This document shows positions 51,088-61,849 of a stretch of DNA of 64,000 nt, one piece after another. A model generated the notes under the pieces. The model saw only the letters and a list, made by a program, of their open reading frames with translations, made no database searches and was not told the origin of the DNA. Numbering within the stretch: the first letter of the stretch is position 1; the number at the start of each line of letters is the position of its first letter. Origin of the DNA: Trochalopteron elliotii (taxonomy: Eukaryota > Chordata > Aves > Passeriformes > Leiothrichidae); the NCBI GenBank assembly GCA_024734555.1, contig JANPWX010020211.1, positions 1 to 64,000 of the forward strand. Direction: 5' to 3'. The translations under genes and the position numbers were made by a program.

Positions 51088-52744
51088 AGCCCAGGGCCAC
51101 ACCAGCCATCACAGGGAATACAAAGTGCATTTGCACAATGCCAAGGCAGCTGCAGTATCAGGGAGGGCTGCCACACCACAGAGCTCTTCAGATGCAGTTT
51201 TAGGTGGCAGGTGGGAATCACAAAAGCTGGATGTGCAGGTTAGATTCTCCCTGCTTACCCCTGTGCAGGGTTTTGATTGACGGACAAGAAATAAAAAGCA
51301 AACATATTTTAGGAGGTGGAAAGGCAGTAGTGACAGCACTGAAGGTTCAGGGACTTTTCTCGACTGCAGCTCAGTTTTCAAGAGGAGCACTGGGGGTTGG
51401 CAGCAGATTGAATTGCCCACTGCCTGATACTTTTCTTTGTTTTTCTTTCTTTTTCACCAGGGGGAAACTTTCAGTGTGGGTGCTTCTGAAAGGAAAGTCT
51501 TGGAGGCCCATCTTCTGACCTCCAACAAAATAATTTGTATTTATCAAAATTAAATGAAACTTCTGCATTATTTAACATCAATGTGCATGAAACAAAATTA
51601 ATTTTAAACTGAACTGTTTAGAAATGAAAATGTTCTCTTTAGATAAGGCCAGAATAAAATGCTTTTAAACTTTTCTGCTTGCTTTGGTTTAGGAATGCAG
51701 TACAGCTGAAATGGACCTACTCCTTGAGGAGTTTTTTATTTTGAAAAAGCAACTTTTTCTACCCGAAAAGCACTGCCTCCCTCCAGTTAGAAGCCTAACA
51801 GCCCTGGTGGTTTGTGGTGGGAATTTTCTGAGGTGCATAAATAACTTGGGTAGTTATGAACACTTTACCCAGAACCAGACTTATCATATTTAATGTCTTA
51901 AATATTGGTGGAACAACTCATATTAAATCCTATGTACTATAATTTTTTCCTGATCAATTCCACATTTATAGCATTAATCATTTCTCTGCAGTTAATTAAG
52001 AGAATTGATGGCTCTCAGGCTTCCTTAAGCTGATTCTTTAAATAAATATATCAAACAAGATCTCCATTACCCAAATCAGACTCCATCACAATAGCTGCAC
52101 AGGGGCCACAGAGACAGGAGCAGAGATTCGGAGAGCATCCAGAGGGACTTGACAAACAAAAAAGTGATATTTCAAGCTTGTGTCTCAGTGGAATGGGGAA
52201 ATAATAGCAATATAATCAAGGGACTGTTTGTGCAGCCCTTACGGTTTAAAAACCTTTTGCCTCAGCCACACTAATACTCTGAAACAAGGATGCTGATTAT
52301 ATGACCAATTGTTTGGCATGTGTTCCTAAACTGGTTTATAATTACCAAATTAATCTCTCTGAGGTATTAAAAGCCTATTTGCACAATCTTTGTAAAACTA
52401 AAAGGGAAGCGAAGCACTTTACCTGTGTTGATACAGAGCCCTGCAAACAGCAACTATTTGTTTTTGTAGCTGTTGTGGCTCTGGGAACAAGTAAATATAA
52501 ACAGCAGGAAACACAAATACAGAGGCAGTGCAATTGGAGGCTGTCAGGAAGCAGTATGGTGGCTTCAGGAGCTGAATTCGGCTTGAAATAAGCTTTGTCT
52601 CAGTATGCGTAAGAGGCTTTGGCACTGTATCAGACCTCTGGGGAAGCCACTCAGCAGGGTGGGGATTACTATAGTTTGTGCTTCCCAATTCACAGCAAAC
52701 TTGCTTCTCTGTCATACCAGTGCGTTAACTCTCTCTGTCCCACC

Positions 52745-52970
52745 TCGGCGCGTTTTGTGGGGGTTTGTTTGCTTTCTAGCAAACAGCCCGACATCTGCTC
52801 GGAGAGAGCGGGGAGAAGCCCCGGCTCACACGGCTCAGGCTGCGGCTCCTCGCCCGAGAGGGAGGGAGGGAGGCACAAAGATGGCTAATTTTGCCAGCCT
52901 GGATAATTCCCCTCCGCAATGCATGTGCTGTAGCTGCTCTGACAATACCATCTAAAATGCAAATGAATTA
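52745..52970 (+). promoter_or_regulatory. Isolated CpG-dense element, possible internal promoter or exon
   Basis: Eleven CpGs lie within about 110 bp (52746-52857) in a region where CpG is otherwise rare. An acceptor-like pyrimidine tract, GTTTGCTTTCTAG, ends near 52779, and a GGGAGGGAGGGAGG run lies near 52860. This is followed by an ATG in a fair context (AAAGATGGCT at 52880) opening a 24-codon frame that ends at TAA near 52953. An octamer ATGCAAAT occurs at 52957-52964. These could be an alternative first exon, an unmethylated enhancer or a conserved element. No protein is recognised in the short frame. Confidence 0.4.
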
Positions 52971-53700
52971 TGCCTGCATCGGAGAGCTGGCAGTGAGGGT
53001 TGTGTAGACCTGCTGCTAGCATAAACTTCTTCCTAATAGGGATGTTTTTCTCTCTCTCTATATGAACACATGGACTCCACTCTCTCTTTTGAGGTTTCAC
53101 AAGGGTTAATTCTCTCTTAGCTGTGGGAATATTTTTCGTTAGGAGCAACTCGATGGTTATTCCTAACACATGACTATCAAAGAGTCAGATTAGCCGAGGG
53201 GGAGGGGAAGGACTCCTGAGTTTGCACTTCCTGTCTCCTAATAAAGCTGAGATTCCAGAAGTATTTAATATCATTGTGGTTTACATAGGAAATTGTCTGA
53301 ACACTCTTAGTAAGTAACTGAATATATGGCTGCTATATTGAATACCATTTGTCCACGGTCGTTTTTCTTTCAGTTATGTTAGATATCTAGAAAATGTTGT
53401 AAAAGCAGGATCTTGTTACAGGGCACAGCTAAATGAGGAACTATAAAATACAGTTTTAAAAATTTAAATATCTAAAATGTATTGAGAAATGTGAGGTGCA
53501 CCAGTACTAAAGAAACAACAGCAATTGTTTTATATGCACTGCTAAGGCAATAAAATGTGGATTCCTTATGTAGGTCCAAATGTAGCAGCTGGATTTGGCT
53601 TTATGAACCATGAAAAATAGTTCCCATCTGGAAGTGGATGTTGAATAAAGATGCAACAGTAAGGCTGCATCTTACATGTAACATTTATACGTTTCCAACT

Positions 53701-54040
53701 CAATACAGCACTAGTATTGGAGAGGAAAGAGTGAGGGAGAGGGAGATGGGAATATACAAATCAGAAGCCTCTGGCCAACATTTTAATGTGTATTCTGTAA
53801 TTTAGGAGTCTCAGGTTTTGGCTGCTGGGTTGGATTTTTTTTTTTAATTTTTTTTTCAGAATAACCCTACCAATAGTCAACAGTGTACAAGTAAAAAAGG
53901 CTTCTGAATGTCTTTCACCACTTTCCCCACTTCAAAAATCATTGTCTTCATTTCCCTCTTAGATAAGTAAGAATGTGATAATGTTACTATTCTCTGATAT
54001 TCATCCCCCCAAGCCTCCCTGCATGCTTCCCACCTATCAA
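53701..54040 (+). repeat. Local direct duplication, copy A
   Basis: This segment of about 340 bp matches 55074-55420 in the same orientation with many shared blocks (TATTGGAGAGGA, GATGGGAATAT, TCAGAAGCCT, ATAACCCTAC, TGTACAAGTAAA, CATTGTCTTCAT) in the same order and at similar spacing. Divergence is moderate with small indels. It is either an old local duplication or two insertions of one unclassified interspersed repeat. It contains the mini-exon-like unit at 53860-53890. Confidence 0.8.
53860..53890 (+). other. Candidate 31-nt micro-exon A
   Basis: A long T-rich tract ending in TTTTTTCAG precedes it, and GTAAAA at 53891 follows it. Read from its first base it is open and would encode ten residues beginning NNPTNSQQCT, with one base over. 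TGC trinucleotides upstream of the acceptor (GGCTGCTGG) recall the signal used by the neural micro-exon factor SRRM4. The duplicated partner at 55244-55277 keeps both splice sites. Exon status is inference. Confidence 0.3.
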
Positions 54041-54282
54041 ATTGGCATTTAAAAGTGCATTCATAGGGCCTGCAAATCAGGAATTCTGTTTCAAAGTGGC
54101 TGGCCCCTTGCTCTTTACCTGCACTCTGCCATGAGCAATGTTTGCAACATGCAAATCCCTCATTTTCATATCCCAAACCCCCAGTCATAAGATGCCCAGG
54201 AAATTCTACTTCCTCTCACACAAAAATATAAAGGTCGAGTTTAGAGACCTTTTTACAAAATCTGGCCCCAGACAAAACTCTT

Positions 54283-54723
54283 TTAATTCTTAAAAGATTT
54301 TGTCAGATGAGTGATGCCCCAAAGTTTTTTAAAATGCAAACTGCATACAAGTATGGTCCATGCTAAAACTTTACACTGTAAATTAGGTTGTAAATTCTTA
54401 TTAATAACATAAGGCAACAAAAAGTCAATAAAGGAATGAAGTTGGAACATTTTATTGGCTCTTTTTTGCTTCCTCAAGCAAGAATTATTTCTAATGCAAG
54501 ATGAAGTGTTAGGAGACGTGATGATCCCCTTTTTGCCTAGAAGATGTTGTGAGGTTTCTTTAACTGCAAGACTTTCATGGTGGCCCCAGTGCTGCAGTGC
54601 ATCTGGCTGAAAAGATTTCCTGTATTTTTCTAAAAGGGTGCTGTTATTGTTCCTGCTGCTCTGGTTGTTTCCATGAGCCTTTAAAATGAAACCAGGTCCC
54701 ACACCAATTTGTGAGGCAGACAT
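54283..54723 (-). other. Unclassified 146-codon open frame between the duplicated segments
   Basis: A minus-strand frame with an ATG runs 146 codons in moderately AT-rich DNA. Its N-terminal half has a fairly ordinary amino-acid mix and its C-terminal half is hydrophobic and random in look. No domain, signal peptide or family is recognised, and no splice sites were tied to it. It is listed because it is long for its base composition, but it is probably a chance frame. Confidence 0.12.
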
Positions 54724-55073
54724 TTTAAATGTCGGGGAAACTTTAAAATCAAAGTTGGATTTTGCAGGAATTCATTGTCATCAGACCATGGGATGCTTGA
54801 AATACCCTTAATCCACATTTACCTTTCATTTGAAATAACAACACACCCCTGATGCTTGCAAACTGTATTTCTTTAACGTAGGAAATAAGAACCACATATG
54901 TTTAATATACTGACATGTGCAACACTCAGTTGGTACATGTGGCCCACTGATGTGATCATAGGCTTTCCTCATGGAAGCTCTTCAAATCAGAAAGCAGTGT
55001 CACCCTTTCACCTCCTGATATCCTGAGATCCTCCACCTACACTGCACCCTCCTGCTTATTCCGATCCCCTGCT

Positions 55074-55420
55074 CAGTGTAGCACTAGACCACTGGTATTG
55101 GAGAGGAGAGAGAGAAGGAGGGAAGGGGTGATGGGAATATTTCAGAAGCCTCATAGCAACATTTTTATGTGCATTCTCTTATTTGGGAGCCTCGGGATTT
55201 GGTTGCTTGTTTTGTTTTCATTTTCACTTTTTCTTTTTTGTAGGATAACCCTACTACCAACAGTCAGCACTGTACAAGTAAAGAGCCTTTGAATGTTCTC
55301 CACTACATGCCTTCCTCCAAAACCCATTGTCTTCATCTCCCTGTCAGTTAAATAAGAAAGTTATGTCCCTATTTTGTGATATTGCATCCCTCAAGCATTC
55401 CTACAGCCTCTCCATCCATC
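55074..55420 (+). repeat. Local direct duplication, copy B
   Basis: This is the partner of 53701-54040, about 1.38 kb downstream in the same orientation. It retains the same block order, including the purine-rich start, the pyrimidine tract, the ATAACCCTAC core and the CATTGTCTTCAT block. It contains the mini-exon-like unit at 55244-55277. Confidence 0.8.
55244..55277 (+). other. Candidate 34-nt micro-exon B
   Basis: CACTTTTTCTTTTTTGTAG precedes it and GTAAAG at 55278 follows it. Read from its first base it is open for eleven residues beginning DNPTTNSQHCT. It differs from copy A by a 3-nt insertion (one codon), by CAA/CAG and CAG/CAC third-position changes and by one first-position change, so length modulo 3 and frame are preserved. 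The donor GTAAAG is better than that of copy A. If the donor is not used, the frame continues about 25 codons to a TAA. Confidence 0.3.
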
Positions 55421-55429
55421 GAGTCCCTT

Positions 55430-58400
55430 GCTGGGGAAGGCTCTGGAGGTTTGTCCCATGAAGGTGTGTGGCTGTGCAGGCATAAGGGAGGCCAAACCCC
55501 TTTGACAGAAATTGTGCCACAGCCTGAATGTCTGCCATAGCCCTTTTGGAGAAGTTTCTGAAGCTGAACTGAATGTGTTTGACTCTAGCAGTCTATTTTC
55601 CATGCAGGGATCTTGGAGTTTCTGGCAGATACTCCTCAGGCTGGAATCCAGACAGCTTGTCTGAGCACAGAGAAAACACTCTCCTTCTCTCTTCAAAATA
55701 TTAGGAAAAGGCACTGTATTTGCTGTTCCTTGGATAAAAGCATCCCTAATGGTGAGTGTGGTCTGAAAATACGATGATGGACCTGCTTCAAAGGAGATTC
55801 ACACTTGTAGGTTTAGTTTATTGACAGCAGCCCAGCCCCTGAAGGGAAGGGTTTGTGGTCTGTGTCTGCCACCCAAAGCAAGAGCATGAGGGTGGCACTG
55901 GGCTGGGGCAGAGGGGCAGCAAAGGCAAAGTGAAGGCAGATTTGGGACTGCAGAGCGGGAACAGGGAGGTCAGAGGAGCCAGTGAAGCTTGAGGAGGGAG
56001 GAGAGACCAAACAACCTAATCAACATCCTCCCTCACTGCATTCCCTCCATCATGGGGCTGTCCCAGCTCTGCACTGCAGCCCCTGCGCGTGCTCTGAGCG
56101 CCTTGGGCTGGGGGGATGAGGGCCACCAGACTGTGGGATGGAGGGGACATTGCTGCTCTATCTCTCTGCCTGTCAGTGGGCTGCAAGTCCTCAGCTTTCC
56201 TTGGCCTGGCAGGAAGAGGAGGAGCCCAGGGCTGCATCCACAGGAATGGGCTTTTTAGGGTCAAGGATCCAGTTCCTTTTTCCTCTGCCCAAAGAGCAGA
56301 TGATAACCATTAGCTACTTTGTCTATGCCGTGAGCATTCAGGATTCAGGATTCACTACAAAGACCATAAACATTCATTAACTTCCCTGTCCAGCCTCCAT
56401 GAAAAAATGCCCAACACCTGCAGTAAGCCTATAATGTTGGCCATGGCATACGGAGAGGTGGCTGCCTCTCTTCACTGTGTGTATACATTTATTGTACAAG
56501 TTAGTTTTGTAACTAAAATGGCATTTAAATATCTAAGCTTTCAAGTCCCAGACCCATTTTTATCCTTAAACTTGCAGGGAAAACAAAAAGATTTTTGCAT
56601 GGAGGAGATTTCTATTCCCATTTGCAGAATCTCCAGCCTTTTCATTGTTTAATTCACATGCATGCAAATGTAGGGATTATGCAAGCCTTGGCAGGCCATG
56701 CTCTGGAAGTTGTACCCACTGCTGAACAATTTAAACAGCTAGGTTTCATGGAGTTTGGCAATCCCTTCCAAAAGTGCTGAATCTAGGCCAGGATTTAGGA
56801 TAGACTTGGAGGCTGCTATTAGAAAGCATAGGTTCTGTGCAGTTAGCCTGGGAGCTGGAGAGCAGAGCTACAGCCCTGCTTCTGTCCAGTGGCTTTAATA
56901 AAGAATCCCATTTATATTCATTATTGCAACCAAGTCCTGCCTCTAATCTATCGCAAGGGACACTACAGATATATTATTTCTTTGTAGTCTCAAAACGCTC
57001 AGATGGTTTTTAACCTTATTAAATCTAAACCCCTTAAATGTGCTTCTGAAGCAAAAGTTTTAGCAATAAGCCTTCCAAAAAGTGCAAGATTTACAAAGCA
57101 GATTTATGGCTGTGTGGTGAGTTAAGTAACGTTTCTCTCAGCATATCATTTGCCAAAATTAGAGGAAATTCCCTACTTCAACTGAACGGGGAGCATTAGG
57201 AATGTGTATTGTGCTGGTAGATCAGGTTGTTAGTGCTCTAAGAAGCAAGATGACAAAGTGTTAAACTACCTAGATGATGTTCTGATGGTTGTTGCATTTC
57301 AGGAAATAATAAAACTTCGTTTGAATTACAGAATGCTTCAAAGTCCTCAGGATTTCACATTTACTATATGAGAATAAAATTGGTCATAACCTCACAGAAT
57401 CTCTATCTTTGTTTTTTAATAGAACCAAGAAAACAATTCTTTTAAAAGGTTAAACCACAATCACATGTACTGTGGCTCCATGCAACAGAGTGTGCAGGTA
57501 CTATCTTGATGTTCACAAGTAAAGGATCAGGCAGGGTGTTTCAAAGCCACTGTGGTACATGGTGCAGCATCATGGCAGTTTACTTCACACAAAAAAGGCA
57601 CACAGGTACAGAAGTTGTAGGTATTGATGAGTCTGAAATGAAAAGACAGATCCTCATAGTCAGCTTATGATATTTTTTTCTGGTCAGAAATGACGTAAAT
57701 AATCATTAGCTGAATGAGAACACTCAGTGTTACTAAAATAATATGCTATCGGGTTTTTTTCTATATTTTGTAATAACTAAGCAGACTTTTTGGCTACACA
57801 AAAAGGAAATAGTGCATAGACTGGACTTTGATTTCAGCATTTGGTAAACAGTATGATAATGCAGATGTTTGCTCATTTTTCATCTACATTTTGGGGCCAC
57901 ATGTTTTCAGTCAAGATTTGGAGACTTATTTTCTGAGTTAACTGCATTGTTTAAATTATGGTTTTAGATAGAGCCAGCTGGAAACTAAGGGGGGACTGCC
58001 TAAGACCACCTCTACACTCACAATAGTTAATTATATTGTCTCAATAAAAGCAAAATTCTATGAGAGTATAGAATTAAAAGCCAATCAGTGGAGGAAAAAA
58101 AAATGGCCTTAGAAACACTAGTGTCACCATCTCAGAGGCAGGAATTCCCCTTTCTGTATTCTAGGCAAAAAGGGTGGAGACTTCTCTCAGCACCTGGCTT
58201 GGGATAGGACGCATATTCTGGCAATTTGGCTAAATATAAAGCTGAAAAATGAGGAAATCTACACTGTAAAATCCTATAGCCAGATGCAACAGGAAAGCAA
58301 ATTTGTCTGTCTCCAGGCAGAGTGGTACAAAATGCATTGGAGAGATATCTTTTCCTTAGACAGAGAAAGCAAAAGTTGGATGAGGGTTTACTCCATCTGC

Positions 58401-61110
58401 CCATTTTGGACAATGGTGTTCAAGGTGACTAGGAAACATTCAAAATAACATACCATTGTTCCTCTGAAGGAATTTCTGTATGTTTTCAGTGCATTAAGTT
58501 CCTGAATGGGTGGATACTGATTTTATATTAAGGAATGTGTCCCCTAACAATGTGATGCTGCTGAAAACAAGTTGGTTTCATCAGTATCTTCCATACACCA
58601 CTGACAATTCCAGGGAGAAGGGATTTCCATGAGTAACAGTGATTTATAATGTGATTCCATTTGAAGTACATTATTTCTGTAGCTTTTATATTAAGTGGAA
58701 ATATGTTAAATACAGTATGAACGAATTGTTCAAATGTATTTATAATATGCATTTATATAAGTGTGAAGTGTTCCCAAAAATTAATTTACAGAAAGTTTGG
58801 GGTTAGGGCTGTATTTATTTGAGGTTCTTTTATGCATTTGTAAAGTACTAGGAGTTAAAATATCTACTTTTGAAATTGTATTCTGGGCTATAACTTTTAA
58901 CTTGGAAATAGATCCATCTGGAGTGGAGTCTGTATCACTTGAGAGAGAATCTTGTAAATATGCATTGCCTTCAAAGCAATAGATATCATCCTTGAAGTTT
59001 GGTCTGTTGATAACTTCTCAAACACTTTGAAGAAAGAAGTATCGGGGTGCATTTGTAAACTTGGCAGAAAAAGAATTGTGAAGGCACAAAATACTGTAGT
59101 GTCAGGTTCTTGGTCTCATTTCAGGTGGTATCCAAAATGCACGAGGGGTAGAACTGTGGCTTGCCAGAGCGATCAACCAGCAGAAACCAAGGACGTGGAT
59201 TCATGTGTGACTTGCAGAAAATCAATCCATGGATGTATCCAGCTGCCTTCAAGCAGAAGTAACCCTGGGGAGGAAGGGAGAGTGCATGTCTCTACTGGAC
59301 ACCCCCAGAGACAGCCTTAAGCTGGTCCCAGCTCCCCTCGGTCGGGGTCTGTGCTTCTAAGGAGAAGGCTGGTTGCACCTCAGGCAAGAAACCCCCAAAG
59401 GCACAGGCTATGCTGTGGGGATTCCCTGCTGTGGGAGCCCTTCAGACACCAACACCTGTCTTCTTTCCTATATGGAAACTTAGGAACAGGTTGAAATATA
59501 TCTGAGGGAATTCTGCCAGATATTCATGTATCTACATTTTCTACTCACTCAAGGGGAGCAGTGGTAACCAATGTACTAAAAGTCTTCAAATGCTGACAAA
59601 TACAATTTAGCTTTGAAGGCTGCCAGCAATTCTATGGTAGTAAATCCCATTTGCAATCAAAGGGTGAGTCATTAGCCTTGACATTTGAGAAATGGAGATT
59701 ACTATGAATTTATGAAAAAGGTTCCCTAAAATGTTTCCTTAGCAACTGCTGCTGAGGAGCCTGGGGCATCTCTCAGGTCCCCAGGCTCAGGAAAGCCAGC
59801 AGCAGTGGAGCAGATGGTTTCCTATCCACTTGCTGTATGTAGTGCTGAGGGTTCACTACCCCTTTCAGCTCAAGTCTTGTCTAAGTGAGGAAAAAATGGT
59901 GTTTTCTTATGTTTGGTTATTTTTACTGAGCTGAATTAATGCTGCTGAAACTATTGCAATGGGGACAGCTTATACAACTTAGGGGCTTGAAATGTATCCT
60001 ACACAGGGCTACGAGTAGCTTGGCCAGTTGCAAACATAACCTCAAGTGAAGTGATATGACAGCTTGTTACCACCATAAAAAGCATACCATTTTATTTTAA
60101 AAGGGTTTTGTTAAAAAAAAGAATTAGAGAAAGCTATTAGCTTTCCATTTGTCTCTTTTTCTGAAATGCTTTTAAGTCCTCTACTCAATCTTTTTCTTAT
60201 AGAGACGGGTTTTTCTTCTAGGTCAAGAAGAGAGAGTAATGAAGACCTTCCATCTATAGGGAAACAACAGAATATTTCTCGACCTGCTGTAAAATCACAA
60301 CCATCGACGATATGTATTTTGTAACTCAGCTGGTTAATTTAATCTCAACACATTTAGTTTGGTTAAGACAGAGAAAAGTACTTTTCTCTTAGTTAAGTAG
60401 GATCCTTGGCTGACTGCCACATCAACAAAAAAGGTGAGAGACTTCAAGGTGACAAGTGGAAAGGTGGGAATGGGGGAGAAGGGAACAAGGGCATGTGGAG
60501 AGGCCTGGGTGCTCCTTGGAAAGGCAAAGGAAATACTGGTTGGAGGCAGAAGGCACTGGGGTTATGCAGAAGAGGAATCTCTTGAGTGTACTACAGCAAC
60601 ATCTGTGCTTTGCCTCAGTCAGGTAGGTTGTGAAACCAGAGATAAATCCCAAGAGAAGCTGGACGATTGCAAAGCCATGGAGAAATACCCTCATGGCATC
60701 TGCATAGACCAGTGCAGAAAGTTTCTTCTGGACCTAGGGAACAGGTCTTGGTGAAGAAATGTGCAGCACCTGACTAGCACATACTGTATTCTTTTTTTTG
60801 TTGTTGTTGTATTAAATTAATTCCTTTAGTAAATTAAATTCTAGTTTTCTGTTTCCAGTAGTCAATATTCTATTTGCATGATTTCCTATGGCAGTAATGC
60901 CTCATGAGTTTTTCATGTATACGTGATTTTTTTATTCTTCAGGGTTTTTCAGATCTAATTGAGACCAATAAAAAACCTAACAGCTTCTAAGGAAAAGATA
61001 CTACTGCTGGTGTAACCCACAACACAAATATGAACACAGTTCTTAGCAATTCTACTGCAGAATATTTTCAGGGGAGTGGTTGCACTTCATGACATTCTTA
61101 CAAAAATATG
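55430..61110. other. Non-coding stretch with one GC-rich patch
   Basis: No gene is recognised. A GC-rich patch at about 55850-56260 and another at 60430-60700 carry overlapping chance frames on both strands. The remainder is AT-rich with a T/TTG repeat at 60792-60810. No repeat family was recognised with confidence. Confidence 0.6.
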
Positions 61111-61117
61111 AAGAATA

Positions 61118-61511
61118 TTAATTTTTTCCAATAGAAATAAATCCTTTCTTTTCTTCTCTGTGAAACAAGACACTCCCCATATTTCTATTGCTCCTGTGCT
61201 GTACATCCACTGAGAATGGCCTGTCATTCTGCAAACTCATGTATTTTACAGAGTCAACATTGCTATTCATCTCATGCAACTGCAGCCAATCTTGGCTGCC
61301 AGGTGAAACACGACGTTGAAACAGAGAAACCGTCTCAAAGAAATACAAGCTCTCAAGCCGTGAATGGCACTGTGGATCAAAAAAGGCATTTTGAATTTCA
61401 CCTGGAAACGAAGCAGGGAGCAGCACAGTCCCTGGAGCGTAGTGCCAGGATGGGAGGGAGGAGCAGTGGCGGGGCTGGCGGTCCCACCCTCGCCCGCTGA
61501 GGCTCTTGCAG
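61118..61511. other. Open-frame-rich segment upstream of the candidate exon
   Basis: In the same frame as the candidate exon a 94-codon frame runs 61216-61497 and ends in TGA, so the frame has only one stop over about 625 bp. The minus strand is open for 200 codons across 61118-61720. GC content rises here with a small CpG cluster near 61437-61515. This may be ancestral exon or untranslated sequence. No domain is recognised. Confidence 0.25.
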
Positions 61512-61767
61512 GTCGGCTCTGAGCACACTGGATATGATTGGGAGCAGCTGCAAGCTGAGCCCAGTGCAGCGCTCCCAATACATTCCAGATGATGAATATG
61601 ATGCAGACGTACTGGAAGAAAAATATATTTCTGAAGAGAAAAACAATTACTTCTCAAAGCAAGACAATGAAGCTGAACCGATGCTACATGGGCATAAAAT
61701 AGAACAGAACTTTCGGGCAATGGCTTTAGCTTCTAATAAATCACCCACCTGGAGATCCTTTTGCAAA
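61512..61767 (+). CDS. Candidate coding exon, acidic N-terminal-like peptide
   Basis: A pyrimidine-rich lead (CCCACCCTCGCCCGC...GCTCTTGCAG) gives an acceptor ending at 61511, and CAAA|GTGAGT gives a strong donor at 61767/61768, defining a 256-nt exon. An ATG at 61534 opens 78 codons that end exactly in phase at the donor. The peptide has an acidic middle rich in D, E, Y and N (motifs such as IPDDEYDADVLEEKY and ISEEKNNYF), unlike typical chance frames here. The same frame is closed by TGA at 61498, just before the acceptor, and by a stop at 61840 in the putative intron. A 200-codon antisense frame (61118-61720, minus) overlaps it. I do not recognise the protein. It could be an alternative first coding exon, or chance. 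Confidence 0.3.
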
Positions 61768-61849
61768 GTGAGTTTGGATGTATCAGGCCCTAAATATTTT
61801 CAGAGGTATATAAAGCTGAAAAATTATGCATTTAAACCTTGATTTCTCC

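Larger units (their letters stand above)
41100..52700. other. Non-coding stretch with mixed base composition
   Basis: No gene is recognised. It holds a TTG/T-rich repeat (42581-42614), an RFX-type palindrome (45825-45837), a paired AP-1 motif (48136-48156), an A/C-rich low-complexity tract (50782-50850) and a C-rich tract (51052-51087). The longest frames, 159 codons at 46256-46735 and 114 codons at 48436-48780 (both plus), show no domain, no flanking splice logic and no recognisable family, and that number of chance frames is expected in this length. Confidence 0.6.
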
